Shown piece by piece: positions 1-6,597 of a stretch of 12,313 nucleotides of DNA. The translations under genes were made by a program, and so were the position numbers. Origin of the DNA: an uncultured Armatimonadota bacterium (GTDB lineage: Bacteria; Armatimonadota; Armatimonadia; Armatimonadales; Armatimonadaceae); contig CAIYBQ010000438.1 of NCBI GenBank assembly GCA_903924445.1, positions 1 to 12,313 on the forward strand, read 5' to 3'. Positions within the stretch are counted from its first letter, which is position 1, and every line of letters starts with the position of its first letter. The notes below the pieces were generated by a model. It worked only from the letters and a program-made list of their open reading frames with translations. It made no database searches and was not told the DNA's origin.

Positions 1-1
1 C

Positions 2-325
2 ATCGAGTATGCGGCTGCCGACACAGTGAAGTACTGGGTTCAATTCTTCCAGCGCGCAGGAACAACTCCAATCGCAACCTTGTTCTGTCCAACATCGGTT
101 ATGGCTAACGAGGCTTACCCGATGCTTGAAACAGGCCAGCTACAGGGAATGCTTGTGGGTCTCAAGGGCGCCAATGAGTTCGAAACGCTGATGAAGCGCC
201 CTGGGTTTGCGACGCGTGCCAGCGCATCGCTGTCCTATTCCCACTTGCTTATCATTTTGCTAATCGTCCTTGGAAATGTTGGGATGATTCAGGACCGTAA
301 GCGTCAGCAAGGAGCGACAAAGTGA
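2..325 (+). CDS. Unrecognised protein with a C-terminal membrane helix, 5' end outside window
   Basis: The frame is open from the left edge and ends with TGA at 323-325, giving 107 visible residues. A GTG at 26 is in frame, but the reading frame continues upstream of it with no start-like signal, so it is probably an internal valine and the true start lies outside the window. The visible part is soluble-looking for about 75 residues. It then has one hydrophobic helix (about residues 80-96, around LLIILLIVLGNVG) and a short basic tail (DRKRQQ), which suggests a single C-terminal anchor with the tail in the cytoplasm. I do not recognise the family. The stop codon overlaps the start of the next gene (GTGA), so the two are almost certainly translationally coupled and probably act together at the membrane. 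Confidence 0.72.
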   Translation: MEYAAADTVKYWVQFFQRAGTTPIATLFCPTSVMANEAYPMLETGQLQGMLVGLKGANEFETLMKRPGFATRASASLSYSHLLIILLIVLGNVGMIQDRKRQQGATK

Positions 326-1005
326 AGGAAGAAACAGTAAAGCTCATCGTCATCCTTCTGGGTGTCGCAAGCACACTGGGCATTTATTCGATTCTCTACA
401 AAGAGAACAAGGTATTCCGCTTCTTTGAGCACTTGTACCTTGGCCTCGCTGCCGGATACTCGATCTCTGCCGCCTGGAATGACATTCTGCGTCCTCAGTG
501 GTGGACACTGATGATGATCGAGGGCCGCTGGTGGATGTTGTTTGCGATTCCGGCCGCGATGATGTTCTACATGATTTATTCAAAGCAGAACTCCTGGATG
601 AGTCGTCTGATCTTCGGCCTCTTTCTTGGAGCGACTGCAGGACAGACCTTCCAAGCATTTGCCGCAGATTACTTCCCTAAGTTCAGGACTGCAGCCAGCA
701 AGGCTGTGATGGATCTGCCGGAAGTCAACCAGCCTGGCGCCTACGGCTTGACGCCATTCAGTGCTGCTTTGAACAATGTTTTGTTCATGGTGATATTGGC
801 ATCGGTGATGACCTACTTCTTCTTCTCATTCGAGCAGAAGGGCAAAGTCATTCCATCCGTGAGCAAGTTTGGGCGCTACACCCTGATGGTTGCCTTTGGG
901 GCGCTGTTTGGCTCAACGATTATGGCGAGAATGTCTCTATTGATTGGCCGGATGTACTTCCTAATCCATGACTTTGTTCAGGTACAGCTTCTCCACATGC
1001 AGTAA
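322..1005 (+). CDS. Unrecognised six-helix integral membrane protein
   Basis: This 227-residue protein starts at GTG 322, which overlaps the previous stop codon. AAGGAG at 309-314 lies 7 bases upstream and supports this start. Hydrophobic segments are visible at about residues 6-26, 36-53, 71-86, 95-113, 150-170 and 186-208. A polar loop of about 35 residues rich in proline and alanine (115-149) lies between helices 4 and 5. Tryptophan-rich stretches (RPQWW at 57-61, GRWWM at 68-72) and the motif KENKVFRFFEHLYLG (27-41) stand out. No Walker, transporter or enzyme signature is seen. It ends the transcription unit: a strong intrinsic terminator follows within 60 bases. The function is unknown. 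An envelope complex with the upstream anchored protein is an inference from the overlap. Confidence 0.8.
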   Translation: MKEETVKLIVILLGVASTLGIYSILYKENKVFRFFEHLYLGLAAGYSISAAWNDILRPQWWTLMMIEGRWWMLFAIPAAMMFYMIYSKQNSWMSRLIFGLFLGATAGQTFQAFAADYFPKFRTAASKAVMDLPEVNQPGAYGLTPFSAALNNVLFMVILASVMTYFFFSFEQKGKVIPSVSKFGRYTLMVAFGALFGSTIMARMSLLIGRMYFLIHDFVQVQLLHMQ

Positions 1006-1031
1006 TGCATCGGAATTCGGATTATAGGATG

Positions 1032-1062
1032 CAGCCTGCCAGTGACTTGGCAGGCTGTTTTT
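1032..1062 (+). terminator. Rho-independent terminator of the membrane-protein unit
   Basis: A perfect 10-bp stem (CAGCCTGCCA at 1032-1041 pairing with TGGCAGGCTG at 1048-1057) encloses a six-base loop and is followed directly by five T residues (1058-1062). It lies 26 bases after the stop of the six-helix gene and terminates plus-strand transcription. Confidence 0.9.
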
Positions 1063-1093
1063 CTGTGTCGTGCTCTGGCCCGGGTGGTCTGCC

Positions 1094-1107
1094 TTGATTT
1101 ACATCAA
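1094..1107. promoter_or_regulatory. FNR/CRP-family-like palindrome between two terminators
   Basis: TTGATTTACATCAA is a full match to the FNR consensus TTGATnnnnATCAA. It sits in the gap between two convergent units, between their terminators, where no promoter is expected. The match is seen directly. Function is doubtful because there is no adjacent gene start. Confidence 0.25.
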
Positions 1108-1132
1108 TGCTGTTCAGCGTATAGGTAAGCGT

Positions 1133-1162
1133 AAAAAAACAGCCCCGCGGGAGCGGGGCTGT
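1133..1162 (-). terminator. Rho-independent terminator of the DUF1501 operon
   Basis: Read on the minus strand, a perfect 10-bp GC-rich stem (ACAGCCCCGC at 1139-1148 pairing with GCGGGGCTGT at 1153-1162) has a four-base loop. It is followed by a run of U, seen as seven A residues at 1133-1139 on the plus strand. It lies 23 bases beyond the DUF1501 stop codon. Confidence 0.92.
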
Positions 1163-1185
1163 CGCATAACCGATATCGCAAACGT

Positions 1186-2640
1186 CTATGCGATAACTTC
1201 CTTGATGGTGTTGGTATGTTCCACACCAACCAGCTTCTGGTTGAGTCCTCCGTAGAAGAACGACAGTCTGTTAGGATCGAAACCAAGCTGGTTGAGCATC
1301 GTCGCGTGGAGGTGCTTGACCTGATACGGGTTCTCGACTGCTTTGCTGCCGAGCTCGTCGGTCTGGCCCACAGATACGCCACCCTTGACGCCACCACCGG
1401 CCATCCACATCGTGAAGCCATACGCATTGTGGTCACGCCCGGTGCCGCGCTCGTATTCGGCGACTGGCTGACGACCAAACTCACCGCCCCAGACGATTAA
1501 AGTTGAATCTAACAAGCCACGTTGCTTGAGGTCTTCGAGAAGTCCAGCAATTGGCTTGTCGGTCTCTCCCGCATGGAGGGTATGGTTATCAAATAGGTCA
1601 CCATGGGCATCCCAGTTTGCATCGTTATGGTTGCCACCAGAATAAATCTGGATAAAGCGTACACCGCGTTCCACCAAGCGGCGTGCCATTAGGCACTGAC
1701 GACCAAATGCGGCGCTGCGCGGGTTGTCAAGACCGTACATCTTTTGAATGTGCTCAGGTTCCTTGCTCAGGTCGGTTGCTTCAGGAGCACTCGACTGCAT
1801 TTTGTAGGCAAGCTCATACGATGCAATACGTGCCTTTAGGTTTGAGTTGTCACCCCTTGGAATCTCATGCTCATCGTTGTACTGTCGGAGTGTGTCCAAC
1901 ATTTGGCGCTGTGAGTCCGCAGCAACCGACTCAGGGCGCTTGAGGTCCAAGATTGGGTTGTTTGTCGCTGATATAACCGTTGCTTGGTAGGTTGCAGGCA
2001 TGTAGCCAGCGGACCAGTTTTTAGGACCCGAAATTGGGCCACCGCGGGGATCGAGCATCACAACAAACCCCGGGAGGTTTTCATTCACGGTACCGAGACC
2101 GTAGTTGATCCACGATCCCATACAGGGCGATCCACTTAGAATCTTGCCACTGTTCATCTGCAGCATCGCCGAGCCATGGATCGGTGAGTCTGCCGTCATC
2201 GAATGGACAAATGCGATGTCATCTACGTGCTTACCAACATTTGGGAAGAGGTCACTGACCCACTTACCGCATTCCCCATACTGCTTAAACTTCCAGCGTG
2301 GCTCAACAATCCGGCCCACATTGCGACGTCCACCACGCCCAAATGTCTTGACCTCGATAGTCTGATTGTCTCGCCCGTACATCGTGGGTTTGTAATCAAA
2401 TGTATCGATATGGCTTGGACCGCCATACATGTAGAGGAAGATAACGGCTTTCGCTTTGGCGGGAAAGTGCGGGGCTTTTGGTGCGAGAGGATTCTTAAAG
2501 GCCGTCTTGCCATCGGCAGCAAAGGCCTGATTCGCGTAAAAGCCGTTGTCTAGCATCCCTGCCAGAGCTACTCCGCTGAAGCCAGCACCGACCTCCCAGA
2601 TAAATTGACGACGTGTTCGTCCACAGAAAGTATTTGACAT
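1186..2640 (-). CDS. DUF1501 family Tat-exported protein
   Basis: This 484-residue protein belongs to the DUF1501 family, whose fold is related to sulfatases and alkaline phosphatases. The N-terminus carries a twin-arginine signal: GRTRRQFIW (residues 7-15), then a hydrophobic stretch, with probable cleavage near AFAAD (39-43). Folded export by Tat is therefore expected. Family landmarks are GGPSHIDTFD (73-82), WDAHGDLFDNH (343-353), EFGRQP (387-392), GRDHNAYGF (401-409) and AGGGVKGG (414-421). The paired His, Asp and Arg residues are candidate metal or catalytic ligands, but the reaction is not established for this family. The ATG at 2638-2640 has AGGAG six bases upstream, and that SD overlaps the TAG of the preceding DUF1553 reading frame. 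The two genes lie 9 bases apart and are cotranscribed. It is the last gene of the operon. Confidence 0.93.
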   Translation of the reverse strand: MSNTFCGRTRRQFIWEVGAGFSGVALAGMLDNGFYANQAFAADGKTAFKNPLAPKAPHFPAKAKAVIFLYMYGGPSHIDTFDYKPTMYGRDNQTIEVKTFGRGGRRNVGRIVEPRWKFKQYGECGKWVSDLFPNVGKHVDDIAFVHSMTADSPIHGSAMLQMNSGKILSGSPCMGSWINYGLGTVNENLPGFVVMLDPRGGPISGPKNWSAGYMPATYQATVISATNNPILDLKRPESVAADSQRQMLDTLRQYNDEHEIPRGDNSNLKARIASYELAYKMQSSAPEATDLSKEPEHIQKMYGLDNPRSAAFGRQCLMARRLVERGVRFIQIYSGGNHNDANWDAHGDLFDNHTLHAGETDKPIAGLLEDLKQRGLLDSTLIVWGGEFGRQPVAEYERGTGRDHNAYGFTMWMAGGGVKGGVSVGQTDELGSKAVENPYQVKHLHATMLNQLGFDPNRLSFFYGGLNQKLVGVEHTNTIKEVIA

Positions 2641-2649
2641 TGTGGTCTC

Positions 2650-3582
2650 CTAATCGATGTAAATGAACTCGTTGAGGTTCAGTGCAACCATGCAATACTG
2701 CTTCAGGGCATCCATGCGATTGTTCCCATTGGTTGCCGTCATCTTTGCAATAAAGCCAGTGCCACGATTGACTTCAACAGTGGTTGGCTTACGCTGAAGA
2801 ACGCGCCACAGCACTTCGGTAACCTGTTCCGCTGGCTCTGTATACTTTTCAGCAACATTCTTGGCGAAGATACCAGCCTGTTCTTGGATGAACTGCGAGT
2901 TCAAGAGCGATAGCGCCTGCGTTGGGACAACGGTTGTGTTACGAACCGGGCATGCGGTGTCTGTATCAGCTGCATCGAATGCGGCAAAGAGAGGAACCGT
3001 CAGTGAGCGCTTGATTTTCACATAAACGCTACGACGAGCCTGTTCGCCAGGGCTGGAAAGCCCCCACCCTGCTCCCGGAACACTCTGTCCAGCGAGGACT
3101 TCATCCGGGATGCGAACGAGAACGCTGGGTCCTCCGATGTTCACGTTCAGCTGGCCGGATGCCGTGAGAATCGAGTCCCGGATAGATTCCGCTTCCAGAC
3201 GCTGCATATCGACCCGCCACAGCAGCTCATTTTCAGGATCCTTCTTTAATGCAGCAGCGCTAGGTGCACTGGACATTTGGTACGTGTTGCTTAGAAGGAT
3301 CTCTTTGTGAAGTGCTTTAAGTTTCCATCCACCAGAAACGAGGCGCCCGGCAAGGTAGTCCAGCAGCTCGGGGTGCGTTGGTTTCGAACCCGTATATCCA
3401 AAGTTGCTAGTCGTACGTACGATTCCACGTCCGAAGTGATGCTGGAACATCCGGTTGACAATCACACGGCTAGTCAGTGGATTGGATGGCTGTGTAACCC
3501 AATCGGCAAACTGTGAGCGTAACCCTGTGGTTGGTGAGCCATCCGGGTTGAGCTCAACAGGAGCATCCAGTGCTACGAGCAC
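2650..3582 (-). CDS. DUF1553 C-terminal part of a frameshifted PSCyt1-DUF1549-DUF1553 gene
   Basis: This is the downstream portion of the gene whose upstream portion is at 3573-5159, not an independent gene. The 310 residues from GTG 3582 form a typical DUF1553 domain: NPLTSRVIVNRMFQHHFGRG followed by SNFGYTG and THPELLDYLAGRL, and an ending LNLNEFIYID. In frame just upstream of the GTG lie the residues VEPGFPS, which are the normal lead-in to this domain. The GTG is therefore an internal valine codon, and no SD precedes it. DUF1553 is always found fused to or following DUF1549 in large planctomycete proteins of unknown activity. Restoring one base near 3605-3608 gives a single protein of about 836 residues. 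As sequenced, this part is made only if the frame is shifted or translation restarts. The domain itself looks fully conserved. Confidence 0.75.
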   Translation of the reverse strand: MLVALDAPVELNPDGSPTTGLRSQFADWVTQPSNPLTSRVIVNRMFQHHFGRGIVRTTSNFGYTGSKPTHPELLDYLAGRLVSGGWKLKALHKEILLSNTYQMSSAPSAAALKKDPENELLWRVDMQRLEAESIRDSILTASGQLNVNIGGPSVLVRIPDEVLAGQSVPGAGWGLSSPGEQARRSVYVKIKRSLTVPLFAAFDAADTDTACPVRNTTVVPTQALSLLNSQFIQEQAGIFAKNVAEKYTEPAEQVTEVLWRVLQRKPTTVEVNRGTGFIAKMTATNGNNRMDALKQYCMVALNLNEFIYID

Positions 3583-5159
3583 GCTTGGAAACCCAGGTTC
3601 AACCTTTTCCGTTGGGCTGCGGCCGAGCCACGTGCAAGGACAAATGTTTCCTTTGGCTTCGCCCCTGGTTCTGTCACACAGAGTGCTGTTTCAAGACCAG
3701 GAGGCGGGTTTTCACGGGTTTCCTGGCGTTCTTTCAGGAGGCGGATGTAGTCATCATACTCAGCCTGAGAAATCACATTTGGGACACGGAGCTTTAGCAG
3801 ACCTGGTCGCTTGAACTCATCCCGAAACTCCTGATTCTCAACCGGTATAAAGGTCTTCTGTGCCTTTTGCTCGATGCCACGAATGGTCCGATCGAGCTGC
3901 TGGAGCTTTTCACGGTGCGCGCGAAGATCGGCTTGATACTTCGCAACGACATCTTTAGATGCAATCGGACGCATCGAACGTTCCATGACACTCTCATGCG
4001 AGCGATTGCCATAGCGGTTGATGCTATTGAAGAAAGCTACCATCCGGTAGTAATCCCGCTGTGGCAGCGGATCGACTTTACTGTCATGACAGCGGGCACA
4101 GTTGACATTCAGACCAAGAACGGATTGCCCTGTCGTCGTCACGATGTCATCTAGCTCATCAAAGCGGGCCTGCTCAGGATCGACAGGCTCATCGTCCCAC
4201 TGACCAAGGCGGTAATACCCGGTCGCTATCAAGCCATCCGTGCCAGCATCCGGCATTTCATCCCCGGCCAGCTGCTCCTTCACAAAGCGATCGTACGGTT
4301 TGTCATCGTTAAACGACTTGATCACGTAGTCGCGGTAGCGCCAGACATCGGGCTTATCGCCATCCCGTTCAAATGAGTTTGTCTCGGCATAGCGGACAAG
4401 ATCCAGCCAGTGACGTCCCCAGCGCTCACCGTAGTGAGGACTTGCAAGCAGGCGGTCGACAACCTTCGCAAAGGCATTGGGCGATTTATCAGCGATAAAT
4501 GCTTCCACTTCAGCCTTTGTCGGAGGTAAGCCGATGAGGTCATACGAAACCCGTCGCAGCAGCTGCGCACGATTCAGTGGAGCGTTCGGCTTTAGACCAT
4601 TTTGCTCAAGCTTAGCGAGGACGAGGCGGTCAATCGGCGCTTTGCCCCACTTCGTATCCTTTACCTTTGGCATAGGAACGGTTCGAACAGGCTTGAAGGA
4701 CCACCAGTTTCGCGCATAGTCATCGACTTGAGGAGGACCAGACTTGATCACAATGCCCGTCTCCGCCCATGGACTGCCAGCCGCCATCCACTTTGCGACC
4801 GTGTCGGTATCCGACCTGCCCACTTTCGACGATGGAGGCATCGAACGGCCATCATGACGCATCGCGCGAATCAACAAACTCGCTTCAGGTTTGGTCTTGT
4901 TGAAGGATGCTCCACTGACGCCACCGCGCAGTAAACCCGCACGCGAGGAGAGATCGAGCTTGCCGGATGGATTCGCACCTGTATGACATGCGACACAGTT
5001 TTCCTGCAGAATTTTCACTGCGGACTTAGCGAGTGCGCCAGTATTTCCGATACTGGATTTCGCAGCCGTCGGTGGAGCCGGTCTTGCCGATATTGCCCCA
5101 GCCGCAACTGTCACGACAGATGCCAACAGAAGCGTTGTCCGTCCAACGTGAACCTTCAT
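3573..5159 (-). CDS. PSCyt1-DUF1549 N-terminal part of a frameshifted exported di-heme protein
   Basis: I chose ATG 5157-5159 because GGAGG lies five bases upstream and because it opens a proper signal peptide, MKVHVGRTTLLLASVVTVAA, with likely cleavage near AISA. An upstream in-frame start at 5192 would put 11 residues before the signal. The 528 residues read here hold a planctomycete cytochrome c domain with CVACH at 55-59 and a possible axial Met in RSMPPSSK (105-112). The DUF1549 domain follows (about 170-375; LIGLPPT at 208-214, HYGERWGRHWLDLVRYA at 242-258). A second heme motif, CARCH, is at 354-358. A probable coiled coil lies at about 405-440. After RGSAAAQRK (510-518) the frame runs into a TAG at 3573-3575. 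The sequence expected next, KVEPGFPSVL, continues one frame over. It heads the operon with DUF1501. A periplasmic redox role is inferred from the heme sites; the substrate is unknown. Confidence 0.8.
   Translation of the reverse strand: MKVHVGRTTLLLASVVTVAAGAISARPAPPTAAKSSIGNTGALAKSAVKILQENCVACHTGANPSGKLDLSSRAGLLRGGVSGASFNKTKPEASLLIRAMRHDGRSMPPSSKVGRSDTDTVAKWMAAGSPWAETGIVIKSGPPQVDDYARNWWSFKPVRTVPMPKVKDTKWGKAPIDRLVLAKLEQNGLKPNAPLNRAQLLRRVSYDLIGLPPTKAEVEAFIADKSPNAFAKVVDRLLASPHYGERWGRHWLDLVRYAETNSFERDGDKPDVWRYRDYVIKSFNDDKPYDRFVKEQLAGDEMPDAGTDGLIATGYYRLGQWDDEPVDPEQARFDELDDIVTTTGQSVLGLNVNCARCHDSKVDPLPQRDYYRMVAFFNSINRYGNRSHESVMERSMRPIASKDVVAKYQADLRAHREKLQQLDRTIRGIEQKAQKTFIPVENQEFRDEFKRPGLLKLRVPNVISQAEYDDYIRLLKERQETRENPPPGLETALCVTEPGAKPKETFVLARGSAAAQRKRLNLGFQACS
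3602..3611 (-). other. Single-base frameshift site inside the PSCyt1-DUF1549-DUF1553 gene
   Basis: On the minus strand the codons CAA CGG AAA AGG TTG AAC lead to an early TAG. Adding one A to the four-A run (plus-strand T run 3605-3608) gives CAA CGG AAA AAG GTT GAA CCT, that is QRKKVEP followed by GFPSVLVALDAPV, the normal join between DUF1549 and DUF1553. It could be a real deletion, a homopolymer sequencing error or, less likely, recoding. Confidence 0.8.
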
Positions 5160-5456
5160 GCAAACCTCCACGCTGCCATCATCAAGCAGCATCGCTCATC
5201 TATCCATCATTCTGGCATATTCACCAGCAAGGTTGCCTTATAGGATATTCCGATGGGTTGTATCTTGCCCCACCTCGATACAAGATTCCAAAGATTTGAT
5301 GTCGTCGAGGCCGATGCGCCCATGTCTGCATCGTGGAGACAAGCACCCGGATCAGCGAATGCCACGCAAAGACATCATCATAGATGCCCACAATCGTGCA
5401 CCTGCTCTTTGACCTATTTACCGACACCGCCCCCTGAGATCAGTCGGTGATGTCAC
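5160..5456. other. Intergenic region upstream of the PSCyt1 operon
   Basis: About 297 bases lie between the PSCyt1 start and the end of the FAD oxidoreductase gene. It holds the SD of the PSCyt1 gene, a minus-strand -10-like TATAAG (5237-5242) and an inverted repeat at 5258-5283. Near 5420-5448 there is a weak 6-bp stem (ACCGAC/GTCGGT, 17-base loop) without a U tract, just beyond the oxidoreductase stop. Short open frames across it have no SD and no recognisable product. Confidence 0.6.
5237..5283 (-). promoter_or_regulatory. Candidate promoter and operator of the PSCyt1-DUF1501 operon
   Basis: Read on the minus strand, TATAAG (5237-5242) matches the TATAAT hexamer at five of six positions and lies 77 bases before the ATG. 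No good TTGACA-like -35 is present at the right distance. In that place is an inverted repeat, TTGTATC (5258-5264) and GATACAA (5277-5283), with 12 bases between its arms. Its centre would be about 40 bases upstream of the expected transcription start, the usual site for an activator that substitutes for a poor -35. The repeat and hexamer are seen directly; the regulation is inferred. Confidence 0.3.
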
Positions 5457-6530
5457 TCAAACACAAAGCCAGTCAGGAGCCGTCTTAGCTCCTGGTAGCT
5501 GGACATCAAGGATGAGCCGAACCCCTTGTGGGGTCGGATTTATCGCTCGCCATGTCACTTCGGCTCCGGCAGAACTAGCACGCTGTATCCACGTTTCAAG
5601 TTGTTGTTGATAGTCTGTCCAGGCCGCGGTCAAAACGATACGATCCGCCCACACAGCTCCCGTCGCGTTAGGCGACCACGGATTCGATGCCAAAAGAGCA
5701 TCCCAGTGCTTACCCTGATCAAGCGATAAGTCCTGTACAGCACCATGCTTCTGCAAGATGGCTGCGATGAGTTGATACCGTGCCGTTTCGAGGTGTGGTT
5801 CGCCTTCAACAATCACAGTGATCGTGCCACTTTGATCCACACTCATGTGCGCTGGCATCAAGCGTGCCGTTGCAACCTGTCGTAACGCTGCTAATGGGTC
5901 TCCAGCACCGACAAAACGTGCCACCGCACGGCCATCCGGGCTGAGCCACAGCGGAATCCGCACTCCTAAAATGATGGCGTCAGGCGTTATGCGATACGCA
6001 GCCGGGCTAATCCAGGATGTCTTTCCGCTTTGGTCCAGTATCTCAACCATCGTCACGGCTTCATTGATGTTGCCGTAGCGGCCAGCAAGGATTCCGGTCG
6101 CATTGGTGACGATGGCCCCTCCGATGGTCGCCGTAGCTCCACTTCCCATCCACTGCCCGAGTGTCCAGCCGTGCTCAGCAACGTAGGACTCCGCCGTCTC
6201 GATTGCTACACCAGCGCCGACTTCGAGTTCCTCAGCCGCCGTGTCAATAGACAGCGCGTTGAGGCACTCCGTTGAGATGAAAAGATCGGTTTCACCCGGC
6301 TTGGATGTTGCCGTACCGCCGCCAATCAACGTGTAGTTGAGCCCGTTGTCGTGGCAATGCTTCACCGTTTGAATAAAGGCATCACGGTCACGCGGATTAA
6401 CGTAAGTTGCCTTTCCAGCAGTAAGGCCGTGCTGGTGCCAAGGCGACCATCCTCGAACGTCACGGACATCTACTGTGGCAACTCCCAGATCAACAAGGTT
6501 CTGCAAACGGTAATCGGTATTCACTGACAT
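5457..6530 (-). CDS. FAD-binding oxidoreductase, VAO/PCMH type, GlcD/GlcE-like
   Basis: This 357-residue protein carries an FAD_binding_4 domain over about residues 35-200. The region YVNPRDRDAFIQTV (43-56) corresponds to the usual approach to the flavin domain. The pyrophosphate-binding loop is LIGGGTATSK (68-77), and the second flavin segment is GSGATATIGGAIVTNATG (129-146) followed by GRYGNINEAV. The C-terminal part resembles a short cap domain and lacks the HGxG-type ending of full-length GlcD or D-lactate dehydrogenases. In that respect, and in length, it is closer to GlcE. No iron-sulfur or heme motif and no signal peptide are present, so it is probably cytoplasmic. An alpha-hydroxy acid or sugar-acid substrate is inferred. 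I chose ATG 6528-6530; a TTG at 6531-6533 is also in frame. AGGA lies close upstream, so spacing is short. It is a single-gene unit, divergent from the helicase. Confidence 0.82.
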   Translation of the reverse strand: MSVNTDYRLQNLVDLGVATVDVRDVRGWSPWHQHGLTAGKATYVNPRDRDAFIQTVKHCHDNGLNYTLIGGGTATSKPGETDLFISTECLNALSIDTAAEELEVGAGVAIETAESYVAEHGWTLGQWMGSGATATIGGAIVTNATGILAGRYGNINEAVTMVEILDQSGKTSWISPAAYRITPDAIILGVRIPLWLSPDGRAVARFVGAGDPLAALRQVATARLMPAHMSVDQSGTITVIVEGEPHLETARYQLIAAILQKHGAVQDLSLDQGKHWDALLASNPWSPNATGAVWADRIVLTAAWTDYQQQLETWIQRASSAGAEVTWRAINPTPQGVRLILDVQLPGAKTAPDWLCV

Positions 6531-6564
6531 CAATCCTACCGAATCCGCTCACATCCTTGAAGTG

Positions 6565-6591
6565 CAAACATGTGTTTGCTCCGGATAAACT
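6565..6591 (+). promoter_or_regulatory. SOS-box-like palindrome and -10-like element ahead of the helicase
   Basis: GCAAACA TG TGTTTGC (6564-6579) is a near-perfect inverted repeat. Its core CAAACATGTGTTTG (6565-6578) matches 12 of 14 positions of the Bacillus-type LexA site CGAACRNRYGTTYC. TAAACT (6586-6591) fits the TANNNT form of a -10 element and ends six bases before the GTG start, so the transcript would begin at or next to the start codon. The palindrome would cover the -35 region, a good place for a repressor. LexA control of uvrD is known in E. coli; here it is inferred. Confidence 0.45.
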
Positions 6592-6597
6592 AACTTT

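Noticed and set aside
26..28. GTG as the true start of the first gene
   Set aside because: The frame stays open to the window edge with protein-like residues and there is no SD ahead of it, so it is more likely an internal valine codon.
2203..2553. Plus-strand open frame of 116 residues
   Set aside because: It is antisense to the DUF1501 gene, whose conserved motifs run through the same bases.
3602..3611. Programmed -1 ribosomal frameshift
   Set aside because: In the zero frame the codons are CGG AAA AGG, which do not form an X XXY YYZ heptamer, so a base deletion or sequence error explains the break better.
5221..5427. Minus-strand open frame of 68 residues in the intergenic region
   Set aside because: It has no SD, no recognisable family, and overlaps the candidate promoter elements of the PSCyt1 operon.
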